Shown here piece by piece: positions 52,621 through 61,128 of a stretch of 64,000 nucleotides of DNA. A program made the translations under genes and the position numbers. Within the stretch, counting starts at the first letter, position 1, and each line of letters starts with the position of its first letter. The notes under the pieces are model-generated. The model had not been told where the DNA came from, made no database searches, and was given only the letters and a program-made list of their open reading frames with translations. The DNA is from a virus. Location of the stretch: positions 26,192 through 90,191 of the IMG/VR virus record IMGVR_UViG_3300023116_008583; one strand, written 5' to 3'.

Positions 52621-53421
52621 CAAAAAAGCAATAAAAAAATGTGGTTTATTTTTCTTCTTCCTCTGCTGCTGGGTACTGCAAGCTGCAATGTAAGCCCGTA
52701 TAGAATTGATATGCCTACGGAAGCATTTGGGATGCTGCGTCACCACATGATGCTGTCTATTTGCAGTAGTAAAAAGAAAGGCTGCTCAGGAAAGATAACG
52801 ACTTCTTCGTCCTCCGGCGCATTCTTTGCAAAAAGCAAAAAAGATCCTGACTATAGCTTTTATCTTACAGCAGGACACTCTTGCGCTGAACCAACATTTC
52901 CTAAGTTTTCTGACGGATCTTACATCAAATATATGGGATCTAATCTTGAAGTTGTAAATGAAAAGCTTGAGAGAATGCCAGCAACAATTGTAAAGATAGA
53001 TAAGCCAAATGATCTTTGCGTTTTAAAAGTAAGAACGTCACACGTTAAACACATCAGCTACTTGGACATCGCATCTGATCCATCTAAGCGGGGCGAAAGA
53101 GTTTATAATATGGCAGCTCCTTACGGATACTTTGGCAGAGATACGATTCTTTTATACGAAGGTTTTTACGTCGGCCGCCCAAGTCAGCATGAGTCTGTTT
53201 TTACGATACCTACACGTCCAGGATCATCAGGATCTCCAATACTAAACGCTTCTATGGAGATTGTCGGAGTTGTTTACGCAGGTGTTGAGAAACTTGAAGC
53301 AATGTCGATTGCTTCTCCGCTTGATGCAATACAAGAAATAGTTGGATCCGTAATCGGAGAAGATAGAGATGTTGCTAAATTCTGCCTTTTGGGTTACTGC
53401 TTTTCGGCGTATATGCGATGA
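52618..53421 (+). CDS. Second trypsin-like serine protease, lipoprotein
   Basis: 267 aa. Signal peptide and lipobox GTASC (Cys23). Triad H87 (LTAGHSC), D132 (NDLCVLKV) and S204 (PGSSGSP). A Cys pair may stabilise the fold. There is no SD; the ATG lies inside an inverted repeat, 3 nt after a TATTTAGT box, so the message may be leaderless. It pairs with the protease at 49803. Confidence 0.8.
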   Translation: MQKSNKKMWFIFLLPLLLGTASCNVSPYRIDMPTEAFGMLRHHMMLSICSSKKKGCSGKITTSSSSGAFFAKSKKDPDYSFYLTAGHSCAEPTFPKFSDGSYIKYMGSNLEVVNEKLERMPATIVKIDKPNDLCVLKVRTSHVKHISYLDIASDPSKRGERVYNMAAPYGYFGRDTILLYEGFYVGRPSQHESVFTIPTRPGSSGSPILNASMEIVGVVYAGVEKLEAMSIASPLDAIQEIVGSVIGEDRDVAKFCLLGYCFSAYMR

Positions 53422-53729
53422 GTATCTTTGGCAGGTTAAAACATAAAATTGATGCTTGGAGATGGGATCACCTCAAGACCCTTTGGTCTCGATACGGAAT
53501 TCCTTTTCTTGTCATATTCATAGCATGGGAAATTATTGAGGACGTTGTGTTTCCTGTAATTTTTTATCTGCTAGGTACACATGTAAATGAAGCATTCTAT
53601 CTAGGTATTCCCGTAGCCTGGATCTTGTGTTTGCATCCGATTGCTGTTCCCATAATATGGGCAATTTATTGTTTCGCAATTAGGAAAAAGCACGTTAAAA
53701 TAGATTTAGATGAGGACGACTGCTGTTGA
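53418..53729 (+). CDS. Integral membrane protein, 103 aa
   Basis: Overlaps the protease stop by 4 nt. Two to three membrane segments (IPFLVIFIAWEIIEDVVFPV, AWILCLHPIAVPIIWAIYCF) and a charged ends-in-Cys tail (DEDDCC). Function unknown; a holin role is possible because a lytic transglycosylase follows. Confidence 0.55.
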   Translation: MSIFGRLKHKIDAWRWDHLKTLWSRYGIPFLVIFIAWEIIEDVVFPVIFYLLGTHVNEAFYLGIPVAWILCLHPIAVPIIWAIYCFAIRKKHVKIDLDEDDCC

Positions 53730-54334
53730 GAAAGTACGTTTTTTTACTCGCGCTTTTGAGTTCATGTAACGCTGCGCATCAAATAGAAGATGCGGACAGT
53801 GAAGCTGTTTTTACTGAGGAGCTTATAACCTACTCACATCCAAGCGAAGAAGATGTAGAGATACTTCACTTTCACGCTTCTTCAGTTTTGGGTCACTTGA
53901 ATTCTGAGCAATTAACAAACGTAAGCATTATTTTAGAAGTGGCTGAGCAGCAAAAATTTGATAAGCGCTTGATGTTAACTGTCGCCTTTAAGGAATCTTC
54001 TTTTTACGCAAACCTGACTTCAAATACAGGTGATTACGGATTGTTTCAAATTAATGCTAGATGGTGGTATAAGTTTTTAGGGTACGCAACAAAGAAAGAT
54101 TTCGTAAAGCATAATATGGATCCTAGAGTTAGCGCTGAAAACGCTGTTAAAGTTATAAAAGAGCTAACACGCTACAAGACGTGCAAGGGAGATGATATCT
54201 TCGCATGTTATAACGGTGGTCCGGGTTGGCGTAAATCCAAAAACAGGGCAGTCATAGAAAGATATAAGCGATCATCTCTCAGAATTAGACGTCTCGTTAC
54301 TGAGAAGTACGATGAATGGATATCTCGAAAGTGA
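53726..54334 (+). CDS. Lytic transglycosylase (SLT-type), lipoprotein
   Basis: 202 aa, TTG start overlapping the previous gene by 4 nt. Lipobox LSSC (Cys14). AFKESSFYANLTSNTGDYGLFQIN (Glu of KESSF catalytic; quoted from 20 residues on as YGLFQIN) and IFACYNGGPGW match the SLT fold. It cuts the glycan strands of peptidoglycan from the periplasmic side. Ends are basic. Overlaps the next gene by 23 nt. Confidence 0.82.
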   Translation: MRKYVFLLALLSSCNAAHQIEDADSEAVFTEELITYSHPSEEDVEILHFHASSVLGHLNSEQLTNVSIILEVAEQQKFDKRLMLTVAFKESSFYANLTSNTGDYGLFQINARWWYKFLGYATKKDFVKHNMDPRVSAENAVKVIKELTRYKTCKGDDIFACYNGGPGWRKSKNRAVIERYKRSSLRIRRLVTEKYDEWISRK

Positions 54335-54578
54335 TCCAAAGTTTAATATCGGTGACTTAGTTGTCATCGACAAGAAACTCTACAAGTCTCTCACATCTAA
54401 AAATTTTCCAGCGGGCGTTCCAGTTTTTGCACTTGTGATTGCTCGCAGAGCTCACGTCGACGTCCAATCTCACGTCGTACCCGCATCAGGTAATCGATTC
54501 TTTGACTATAAGATCTTACTAAGTGGAGAAGTTTACTGGGTGTATGAAGATGAAATCAGTGAGATCGGCTTCTTGTAA
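54312..54578 (+). CDS. GDLV-type small beta-barrel-like protein, 88 aa
   Basis: FNIGDLVVIDKKLYKSL, then FALVIARRAH and YKILLSGEVYWVYEDEI: the same pattern as at 55968 and 13470. It starts inside the transglycosylase gene. Function unknown. Confidence 0.5.
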   Translation: MNGYLESDPKFNIGDLVVIDKKLYKSLTSKNFPAGVPVFALVIARRAHVDVQSHVVPASGNRFFDYKILLSGEVYWVYEDEISEIGFL

Positions 54579-54598
54579 TACAAATCTTGATTTTAGTG

Positions 54599-54606
54599 TA
54601 TAAATA
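54599..54606 (+). promoter_or_regulatory. TATAAATA, T4-type late promoter sequence
   Basis: Exact TATAAATA 26 bp before ATG 54633. This octamer is the T4 late promoter. The other boxes of this genome mostly read TATTTATA, its reverse complement. Confidence 0.45.
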
Positions 54607-54632
54607 ACCTGTCACAAAATGATAGGATATGC

Positions 54633-54794
54633 ATGTCTCCTCAAACTACTAACAATCTCCGACTGCTTGGCATCGGAATTATTTTATGTTCTTTTGTTGT
54701 TCCCGGCCCTCAAATAGATAGTCTTGCCAACATAGCAATGATCGGTCTTCTTGCTGATTGGGCTTATAGAATTATGACCGATACTAATAGATAA
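54633..54794 (+). CDS. Small membrane protein, 53 aa
   Basis: ATG 54633 with AGGA upstream. One long hydrophobic stretch (LRLLGIGIILCSFVVPGPQI) then a second weaker one (NIAMIGLLADWAYRI). It fills the gap between two annotated genes and has a late-type promoter. Function unknown. Confidence 0.55.
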   Translation: MSPQTTNNLRLLGIGIILCSFVVPGPQIDSLANIAMIGLLADWAYRIMTDTNR

Positions 54795-54847
54795 ACAAAT
54801 TACTAGGCGCATATTATATAGAATGCTGTATAACGCTTAGGAGTCAA

Positions 54848-55147
54848 ATGAAAAACAAGAGCAAGTGGAAGAAATTTAAAGACGTTATTATGTTTGGTGA
54901 TCAAGAGATGACCGTCACAAAGTATCGATGCTTAAACGGGTGCGGGATGTTAACTACAAAAGAGCCTGACAGGACCAAGACTTGCCCATGCTGCGATGTT
55001 AATAACAGTAGGCGTAGAGAAGCTGAAGAAGCAACCTCAGCACGAGTCAAGGGCGGACTTCCAAAACGAAAAGGTGGAGATTTCAAAGAAGTTGACACTG
55101 AAGGAGGAACTCCTTATAATCCTCCCAGGGAAATGAAGAAAATGTGA
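54848..55147 (+). CDS. Zinc-ribbon-like protein, 99 aa
   Basis: ATG behind AGGAG. CLNGCGM and CPCCDVN give a C-x3-C ... C-x2-C zinc site (residues ~27-50), followed by a basic disordered tail (RRREAEEATSARVKGGLPKR). May bind nucleic acid. Confidence 0.55.
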   Translation: MKNKSKWKKFKDVIMFGDQEMTVTKYRCLNGCGMLTTKEPDRTKTCPCCDVNNSRRREAEEATSARVKGGLPKRKGGDFKEVDTEGGTPYNPPREMKKM

Positions 55148-55154
55148 GGTGTAA

Positions 55155-55517
55155 ATGGGCTTCAGAGTAATTAAAGAGTCAGGCAAGGAAGACAAGGTCA
55201 AGACTAACCAACTTAAACGTCAATTACGCAAATCATGTGATAAGATCGCGAAGACAATCACGGAAGAAGTAAAAAAGTTTCAGGAGATGGCCAAGAAGGA
55301 AAACCTGGAAGAATACTTTTGGATGCACGCAGCACATCGAGCCATGCTCTACATCGACTCCAAGAGCGAGGATAGCTTTCTAGCTGCAGAGATCGGTGAC
55401 CTGTTTGCCAAGAGCGACTTTGAAGGCATGGATAGGTACAACACGCACATCGACATCGATCGCTTAGATAAGGCGAAAGAGAAAGAATATCTTAGACAGT
55501 TAAAGAAGGATAAATGA
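55155..55517 (+). CDS. Charged helical protein, 120 aa
   Basis: Lys/Glu-rich (EDKVKTNQLKRQLRKSCDKI), no membrane segments. Overlaps the next gene by 4 nt. Function unknown. Confidence 0.5.
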   Translation: MGFRVIKESGKEDKVKTNQLKRQLRKSCDKIAKTITEEVKKFQEMAKKENLEEYFWMHAAHRAMLYIDSKSEDSFLAAEIGDLFAKSDFEGMDRYNTHIDIDRLDKAKEKEYLRQLKKDK

Positions 55518-55729
55518 AAACCAAGAAGCCTCCAGTTTCGGGTGACCTAGTAGAAGTGTTGATCTCTGATAGAAATCTTGTCACGGGTGAGCTTGAGCAT
55601 ACCTGGAAGTCAGGGGTTCTTCTTGAAGTTTCTACAGCTATTGAATTTAATTCTCTGCTCTGGGTTGAAGTACTTGTTGGCGGAGAAAAAATAATAACAA
55701 CACCTGATAAAATCGAACTAGTTTCATGA
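55514..55729 (+). CDS. GDLV-type small beta-barrel-like protein, 71 aa
   Basis: VSGDLVEVLISD, then WKSGVLLEV and LLWVEVLVGGEKIITTPDKI: the same small-barrel plan as at 55968. ATGA overlap with the previous stop. Function unknown. Confidence 0.5.
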   Translation: MKTKKPPVSGDLVEVLISDRNLVTGELEHTWKSGVLLEVSTAIEFNSLLWVEVLVGGEKIITTPDKIELVS

Positions 55730-55740
55730 AAGGAATAGAA

Positions 55741-55968
55741 ATGGAAAATCAGTTTGAAGATGCAGTAAAAGAGTTTATGACTCGCTTGACCACAATTGAG
55801 TCCGAGATGGACACCCTCCGAGAAGACCGCAAGGAACTAATCGATGAGTTTAAGACAAGGCTTGACACTAAGGCTTTCAAGGCAGCTCTGAGCATCTACA
55901 AGATTCGTTTGAAAAATGTTGATTCTACAAATACGATCGAGCAGATGCTTGATATATTAGAGGCGTGA
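55741..55968 (+). CDS. GapR/DUF2312-like DNA-binding protein
   Basis: 75 aa from ATG 55741 with AAAGGA upstream. FMTRLTTIESEMDTLREDRK then ELIDEFKTRLDTKAFKAALS follows the GapR pattern of a two-helix coil ending in a basic residue cluster. GapR binds overtwisted DNA ahead of forks and polymerases. Homology is by pattern only. Confidence 0.5.
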   Translation: MENQFEDAVKEFMTRLTTIESEMDTLREDRKELIDEFKTRLDTKAFKAALSIYKIRLKNVDSTNTIEQMLDILEA

Positions 55969-56174
55969 TGCTAAAGCCTGGTGATCTGGCGTGGATCCAA
56001 GACGAGGAACTGCCGAAGGATTACGGGTTTATAGGTGTGGTGCTGGAGATGCCTAGGTGGCGAGAGGATGACTATGAGCACATGTGCTATAAGCTTCTCT
56101 CAGATGGCGAGATTTACTATGTTGAACCGGAGTTAGTAACCCCTTATGAAGAAGTACGACAAGCTAGTTCGTGA
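55968..56174 (+). CDS. GDLV-type small beta-barrel-like protein, 68 aa
   Basis: LKPGDLAWIQDEELPK, YGFIGVVLEMPRW and YKLLSDGEIYYVEPELV: the clearest member of this group. ATG 55968 overlaps the previous stop. Function unknown. Confidence 0.5.
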   Translation: MLKPGDLAWIQDEELPKDYGFIGVVLEMPRWREDDYEHMCYKLLSDGEIYYVEPELVTPYEEVRQASS

Positions 56175-56457
56175 TAAGATTCCAACGATCATCAGAGAGT
56201 CTGGTAGCTCTTGCAAGACTAGGACTATCAAGTCTGACGAAATTGAGACTTATTATCGCAGAAAAATTCAGGAAGAGCTAGACGAGCTTTTTGAGAATCC
56301 TTGCGCAGAAGAAATGGCTGACTTGATGGAGGTTGTTGACTCCCTGCGGAATGTGCTTGACCTAAGGATCGAGAAAGTGATTGACGTCAAGTGTGCCAAG
56401 AGAAATGAGCGAGGCACCTTCAAGAACGGCACTATCTTAATTCACGTAGAAGAGTAA
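56146..56457 (+). CDS. MazG-like nucleotide pyrophosphohydrolase
   Basis: 103 aa. KYDKLVRDKIPTIIRESG is the family opening; IQEELDELFENP and AEEMADLMEVVDSL give the ExxE...ExxD metal motif of all-alpha NTP-PPases. It may remove odd or damaged NTPs, or lower ppGpp-type signals. Starts inside the previous gene. Confidence 0.75.
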   Translation: MKKYDKLVRDKIPTIIRESGSSCKTRTIKSDEIETYYRRKIQEELDELFENPCAEEMADLMEVVDSLRNVLDLRIEKVIDVKCAKRNERGTFKNGTILIHVEE

Positions 56458-56473
56458 TATCTCTTCCTGGGCG

Positions 56474-56481
56474 CATAAATA
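56474..56481 (+). promoter_or_regulatory. CATAAATA box (T4-late-like)
   Basis: 25 bp before ATG 56506, with AGGAG between. Differs from TATAAATA by one base. Confidence 0.4.
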
Positions 56482-56505
56482 TATTGTAGGCCTAGGAGCT
56501 TTATA

Positions 56506-57936
56506 ATGAGATTGCATCTCGACGGTGATCTACCTAAAATCGAAGAAAAGAAAGATCTGGTCGAAATATTCGTCAACCACTGTTGTGAAAAACTGGGTAT
56601 TGACAACGGCTATGATGTGCACATCGTAGATGATAGAGATGCGCACGACATAAGAACAACAGCGTATTATGATCCGAATAATGAGATCATAAAAGTCTAC
56701 GGTAAAAATAGAGCCCTTCCCGATGTGCTCAGATCCATCGCTCATGAGCTCGTTCATGCCAAGCAGCACGTCAAGGGTGAGTTTGATGAGCATCCGATGC
56801 AGGATGTTGGCGGTTACTTGGAAGATGATGCAAATGCTCGTGCAGGCTCTCTGCTTAAAGGCTTCTCTCTAAACAGGGAGAAAGACGATGTGTATGAAGT
56901 CCGTCGCTTATTTGAGAATTTGATCATCGAGTCTGTGATGCTTGAAGTCGCAGACGGTCAAAAATCTTTAAGCGAAATCAAAGAGCTTACACGTCAGGCA
57001 GTTAATGAAGCACTCACTGCAGGTGCTATTAGAGCCATCGAAAGTCTTAAGCTTGCCAATTTCGGTAAAGTATCTCAGGCAGATATAGAAAAAGGCGTTG
57101 CAGTTCACATGCCAGTAATTGGCGCTCTTCAGCAAGGTTTAAAGGACATGGGATTTAACCCAGGAAGAGTTGATGGCATCTTTGATGCGTCAACTGAAGC
57201 TGCGCTGAAAGAATTCCAGAAAAAGAAGAACGTACATCAGACAGGCACCACGACCCAAGAAACTTGGGAAGCATTTTTAAAGGCGAATGAGCAGGGTGAA
57301 ATTAAATCATCTGTCGCTGCTAAGCCTCTGAAGAGCCCTAAAAAGAAATCAGGTGTCGCAAGAGGGACTGTAAATCAAGATGCTGCCAAGCGTGCCCAAG
57401 ATCTCTCAAAAGAGACAGGTATTCCGGCTGAAGTTATTTACGCGATTGAGATGAGAGAGTCCTTCGGTAATCCAAACTCTTTCGCTTACAATGCGCACAT
57501 CTCTCGAAATCCTAAGTACAGTGCGATATCTGGGCACACGCTTTCATCTTCTGCTCGCCGCAAGCTTCCTTCTGGCAGGTCTTACTATGGCAGTGATGCG
57601 AAGAAGCAGTTTAACAGAGCTTACAAAGTTGATCCAGTCGCGGCGATCGCAGGAGGCGCGTGGGGTTTGTACCAGGTGCTTGGAGCTTTCTCACTCTTGG
57701 ATTACGACGGCGACCCAAAGAAATTCTTGGCTGTTTGGAATTCAAATCCAGAAGAACACTCTAAAACAGCGTTTAAGCGCTGGGTCGCTAGAAATCCTGA
57801 CGCAGTCGAAGAAATGAAATCTGGCAACACCGCGAAGTGGGTTAAGAGATACTACGGCGCTGCAAGTTCAGATTACATTAATCACGTCACAAAGAACATG
57901 GAAAGATACAACAGGGCGTATCGAGCAACATCATGA
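56506..57936 (+). CDS. Three-domain lysin: HExxH metallopeptidase, peptidoglycan-binding, muramidase-like
   Basis: 476 aa. Residues 75-110: IAHELVHAKQH gives HExxH (H80, E81, H84) with E106 in LEDDANARA as a possible third ligand. Residues ~204-258 are a PG_binding_1 domain (GALQQGLKDMGFNPGRVDG). Residues ~290-476 resemble the DUF3380-type muramidase: EMRESFGNPNSF, GGAWGLYQVLG, KRYYGAASSDYINHV. Between the first two lies SLSEIKELTRQAVNEAL, a recurring-helix variant, so the protease part might be cleaved off. Likely a virion-associated wall-piercing enzyme. Confidence 0.7.
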   Translation: MRLHLDGDLPKIEEKKDLVEIFVNHCCEKLGIDNGYDVHIVDDRDAHDIRTTAYYDPNNEIIKVYGKNRALPDVLRSIAHELVHAKQHVKGEFDEHPMQDVGGYLEDDANARAGSLLKGFSLNREKDDVYEVRRLFENLIIESVMLEVADGQKSLSEIKELTRQAVNEALTAGAIRAIESLKLANFGKVSQADIEKGVAVHMPVIGALQQGLKDMGFNPGRVDGIFDASTEAALKEFQKKKNVHQTGTTTQETWEAFLKANEQGEIKSSVAAKPLKSPKKKSGVARGTVNQDAAKRAQDLSKETGIPAEVIYAIEMRESFGNPNSFAYNAHISRNPKYSAISGHTLSSSARRKLPSGRSYYGSDAKKQFNRAYKVDPVAAIAGGAWGLYQVLGAFSLLDYDGDPKKFLAVWNSNPEEHSKTAFKRWVARNPDAVEEMKSGNTAKWVKRYYGAASSDYINHVTKNMERYNRAYRATS

Positions 57937-58397
57937 ACATCGAGCAAGAGAACAAGCTCCGCGAACTGATAAGAGAAACGCTGTCTATCTACGGGACTCG
58001 TCGATTTGCGAATACACTCGGCGGATTTGGAAGGATGTTCAAACTTGGTGTAGATTATAAGAACGCCAATACAAATATCCCACAAGTCCGCGTGGGATCT
58101 GTGGCAAGGTATCCTGAGATACCTGTTAAGGTTCTGATCATGTCCAACTGGGACGGTCAAGAGCTTTATAATGAGCTGTTTAAAACAGGCTTTTTCAGCG
58201 ATCGAGTTAACGTACAGCCAGATAGATACATTGCCAAGAACGGCGACTTGCTTGTGTACGGTCACGCTGTGTCAGGTGATGGAGTCAAGGTTGAGGTTCC
58301 TTACTTGGTTAAGACTGAAGTTGAGAAAGCAGTGTCACGCCTCGCAAGTAAAAATCCCGATGCTGAGTATAAAGTAAGAGCGGAGTTAGTGAATTGA
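57933..58397 (+). CDS. Hypothetical protein with N-terminal helix motif, 154 aa
   Basis: Opens NIEQENKLRELIRETLSIYG, the recurring helix. The rest is beta-rich. It overlaps the lysin gene by 4 nt and the next gene by 4 nt. Possibly virion-associated. Confidence 0.5.
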   Translation: MNIEQENKLRELIRETLSIYGTRRFANTLGGFGRMFKLGVDYKNANTNIPQVRVGSVARYPEIPVKVLIMSNWDGQELYNELFKTGFFSDRVNVQPDRYIAKNGDLLVYGHAVSGDGVKVEVPYLVKTEVEKAVSRLASKNPDAEYKVRAELVN

Positions 58398-58684
58398 TCA
58401 ACACAATTCTCACTTGCTTCTACATCTGTGCTCAAGCTCTAGCGATCTTGCTTTTTATCCATCAAGTCAGAGCCGTCGCTAAATCTGTGACAGCAGATGC
58501 GATCTCTGTTCCTGCTTATTGCGTTTTCACAATGAGTGCTTTTGCATCAGTCCTGTACACGCTCATCGTCGTTCATGATCTCGTGCTAACAGCAGTTGTC
58601 ACATCTTATTTTATCGGCAACATGATCATCTTGTATCTTGCCTACTTTAAGCAGAAAAAAATCCAGAGGCAAGAAAATGATTAA
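58394..58684 (+). CDS. Three-pass membrane protein, SemiSWEET/PQ-loop-like
   Basis: 96 aa, three hydrophobic segments. FIHQVRAVAKSVTADAISV resembles the PQ-loop and following S-x-S block of SemiSWEET sugar transporters, and spacing of the three segments fits. PQ is replaced by HQ. Function in a phage unknown. Confidence 0.45.
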   Translation: MINTILTCFYICAQALAILLFIHQVRAVAKSVTADAISVPAYCVFTMSAFASVLYTLIVVHDLVLTAVVTSYFIGNMIILYLAYFKQKKIQRQEND

Positions 58685-58760
58685 TCATGAAGACATAACA
58701 CTTTACTTCATTTCGGCAGCCTTAACTTTCATGCTTGTTTCGATTGTTTATTGCGGGTAA
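58677..58760 (+). CDS. Membrane peptide, 27 aa
   Basis: Overlaps the previous stop by 8 nt. One hydrophobic segment (YFISAALTFMLVSIVYCG). Very short, but tight spacing to both neighbours supports it. Function unknown. Confidence 0.4.
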   Translation: MINHEDITLYFISAALTFMLVSIVYCG

Positions 58761-58763
58761 AAA

Positions 58764-58925
58764 ATGAAGAAATTTATCACACCTGAGATTGAACACATGA
58801 TTCGTTTAGAAGTAGAATCAAAACTGCGCAAACTATTACCTCCAATAGTCAGACCGCTTGTTAGGAAAATTCTAAATGAAAAAGAATCCCTTGATTTCGA
58901 GGATGTCAATTTTTACGACGATTAG
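58764..58925 (+). CDS. Small helical protein, 53 aa
   Basis: Starts three bases after the peptide. Helical, with RPLVRKILNEKESLDFEDV near the end, again the helix plus NE signal. Its 3' end overlaps the next gene by 50 nt. Function unknown. Confidence 0.45.
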   Translation: MKKFITPEIEHMIRLEVESKLRKLLPPIVRPLVRKILNEKESLDFEDVNFYDD

Positions 58926-61116
58926 CTTAGGCTTAATCGCTCTTGCTTTTATCACATCTTGTCCAGAGCAACCCGTACCCACTGAGTATGACGCAGGCAC
59001 GATAGTTCGTCTAAATCCTACACCTTCTACACCTCACGATGCTGGCCCGACTTACACACCTGCGCCTTATGATGCAGGTCCGGCGGTAACCTTAGATTCA
59101 GTCACTCCTCCAACAGGTCCGGTGCAGGGAGGTGTAAGAGTTAGACTGAGAGGACAAGGATTCGCGCCTGACTCTGTCGTGATCGTTAACGGAACAGATG
59201 CAACAGATATCTTCGTCACAAACAATCGAATCATCACATTCAGGCTGCCGCCAGGACAAGCAGGCCAGGCAGAGATAGTAGTACATAACAGTCTAGGCAC
59301 AGCCGCTACCACAGACTTTGAGTATATCGATGAACACGCACCTCAAGTCCACCCTAGTCGAGGATCTATCTCAGGAGGAACTTACGTAACAATATTCAAA
59401 GAAGGCGTTGGAGATGAGAATGCCACGGTTCTTTTTGCAGGGATGATGGCAACAGTTGTCGATGCGCCTGATGACAACACGCTAAATGTGTACACTCCGC
59501 AAGGTATGCGCGGATTCGCAGATATCAGCATCGACGCTAACGGAAATCAGTCAACCATCTCAGGTGGGTTTGAGTACTACGATCCTACGTTTATCACAGG
59601 CGGAGTGCATGGAGGTGTTGTAGACGGAGCTTTCAACGTTAAAGTCTTGACCATAATTCAGGGAGAGAGAGTGCCGATTCCTGAGGCAGTTGTTTGGCTT
59701 GGGCTAGAACCGAACCCAGAACGTGTTATGCTTACTGATGTCAATGGCTTAGCAACGCTGTCAGGAGCAGATGTCTATGGTGCTCAAACGGTAACGATCG
59801 CAGCGAACTACTGTGATACTGAGACTTACATTGAGGTGCCAGCAGAAGATCTCACAGTTTACTTGCTGTGTAACTTTCCGTCACCCCCATCTTCAGGAAG
59901 CCCACCACCACGACCACCGGTAATCTTTCCACGAATCATGGGCACGGTAACAGGATTCTCAAAGGCACTCTTTGATCCGTACACGCTGGGCCCGAATGAG
60001 AGAGCGTTCGGTTTCATCGATCTTACGCAGCGCAACATCTTTAGCAGAAAGACACCGAAGGCAACAGCGTGGGAGCAACCTGTTCCGGAAGGAGGCCGTC
60101 CTTGCACGTGGTTCTCGACTGGTAACTGCATCACAGTATTTGGCAATGACACCATCTTCCAGGACAATGCAACATTTGACTTCATCACGGTTCCAGGCAG
60201 GTACGCTCTGGTCGCTTTCACAGGCGTTATCAATATCCGGACGCAAGAAATTAGAGATGTTAGACAGATGGGCATCACTCGAGGTATTAACGCAGTGTTC
60301 GGTGAGACAGTGTCAGATGTTGTCATCAACCTAGAGTATGACTTGCAGAGATCTACGCTAATCACACTGCCAAACGCTCCGTTTCGACCGGATGGCCGAG
60401 AAGGACCCACTCATACCAAAGTCTCGTCTTTCCTAGATTTCGGAGGAGAAGGTGTGTATCATCTAAGCACGCAGACAAATGATAGACCTCACTTGCTGGT
60501 TGAGAGTCTGCCTTCCATCTCAGGCCAGCAGATCACCTTCTACGCAGGAACATTCACGAGAGAGTGGGATCCGAACTACGACAACTTGGTGCCTTGCCGC
60601 ATGCACCCAGATTGCCAGCCTGGGCAAACTTGCGTCGAGGGAGAAAGAGGATTGTCTTGTCACGGTAACTACGCTTACAATGAACCCTACAGCGCGATCA
60701 TCAGGTCAGCGCAGGGTGAGCTTCGATCAGGAGCAGAGATGGGTGAGATGGTGCAGTTTCCTGATATGGTGAGTCCACGACCCGGTGAGTACTTGTCAAA
60801 CAGAATGTTTAGGTGGCGTACCAGCCCGATCACGGTGCCACCGTCTATCTACATGATCACGATGGCTGAGGTCTCCACCGGAAATCAGTGGAGAGTTTAC
60901 GTGCCGGGGCACTTGACCAAGTTTAGACTGCCTCACTTTCCTCCGGGAGGTTTTGGCGGAGCAGTTGAGACGCCTAGTTCTGGCGTCTTCATGTTCAGGA
61001 TGGTCACTGCCCTGATTCCGGGATTCAACTACGGACAGTGGGATTTGAACGAGGTTGCATCTCACAACCGACGTGCCTGGACCCAAGAGATCTCAGTATT
61101 TACCCTTGACAATTAA
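58876..61116 (+). CDS. Large TIG-domain surface lipoprotein, 746 aa
   Basis: Signal peptide with lipobox ITSC (Cys29). An Asp-Ala-Gly-Pro linker (EYDAGTIV, PHDAGPTY, PYDAGPAV) precedes two IPT/TIG-like domains (VTPPTGPVQGGVRVRLRGQ and HPSRGSISGGTYVTI starts), a carboxypeptidase-regulatory-like fold around residues 250-330, a Pro-rich linker (SPPSSGSPPPRPP) and a long C-terminal part. CRMHPDCQPGQTC is an EGF-like/Cys-rich element. Such proteins occur on the surface of Myxococcota and Bradymonadota. Probably acquired from a host; may alter the host surface or act in the particle. Confidence 0.7.
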   Translation: MKKNPLISRMSIFTTISLGLIALAFITSCPEQPVPTEYDAGTIVRLNPTPSTPHDAGPTYTPAPYDAGPAVTLDSVTPPTGPVQGGVRVRLRGQGFAPDSVVIVNGTDATDIFVTNNRIITFRLPPGQAGQAEIVVHNSLGTAATTDFEYIDEHAPQVHPSRGSISGGTYVTIFKEGVGDENATVLFAGMMATVVDAPDDNTLNVYTPQGMRGFADISIDANGNQSTISGGFEYYDPTFITGGVHGGVVDGAFNVKVLTIIQGERVPIPEAVVWLGLEPNPERVMLTDVNGLATLSGADVYGAQTVTIAANYCDTETYIEVPAEDLTVYLLCNFPSPPSSGSPPPRPPVIFPRIMGTVTGFSKALFDPYTLGPNERAFGFIDLTQRNIFSRKTPKATAWEQPVPEGGRPCTWFSTGNCITVFGNDTIFQDNATFDFITVPGRYALVAFTGVINIRTQEIRDVRQMGITRGINAVFGETVSDVVINLEYDLQRSTLITLPNAPFRPDGREGPTHTKVSSFLDFGGEGVYHLSTQTNDRPHLLVESLPSISGQQITFYAGTFTREWDPNYDNLVPCRMHPDCQPGQTCVEGERGLSCHGNYAYNEPYSAIIRSAQGELRSGAEMGEMVQFPDMVSPRPGEYLSNRMFRWRTSPITVPPSIYMITMAEVSTGNQWRVYVPGHLTKFRLPHFPPGGFGGAVETPSSGVFMFRMVTALIPGFNYGQWDLNEVASHNRRAWTQEISVFTLDN

Positions 61117-61128
61117 TGTGTTAAGAAA

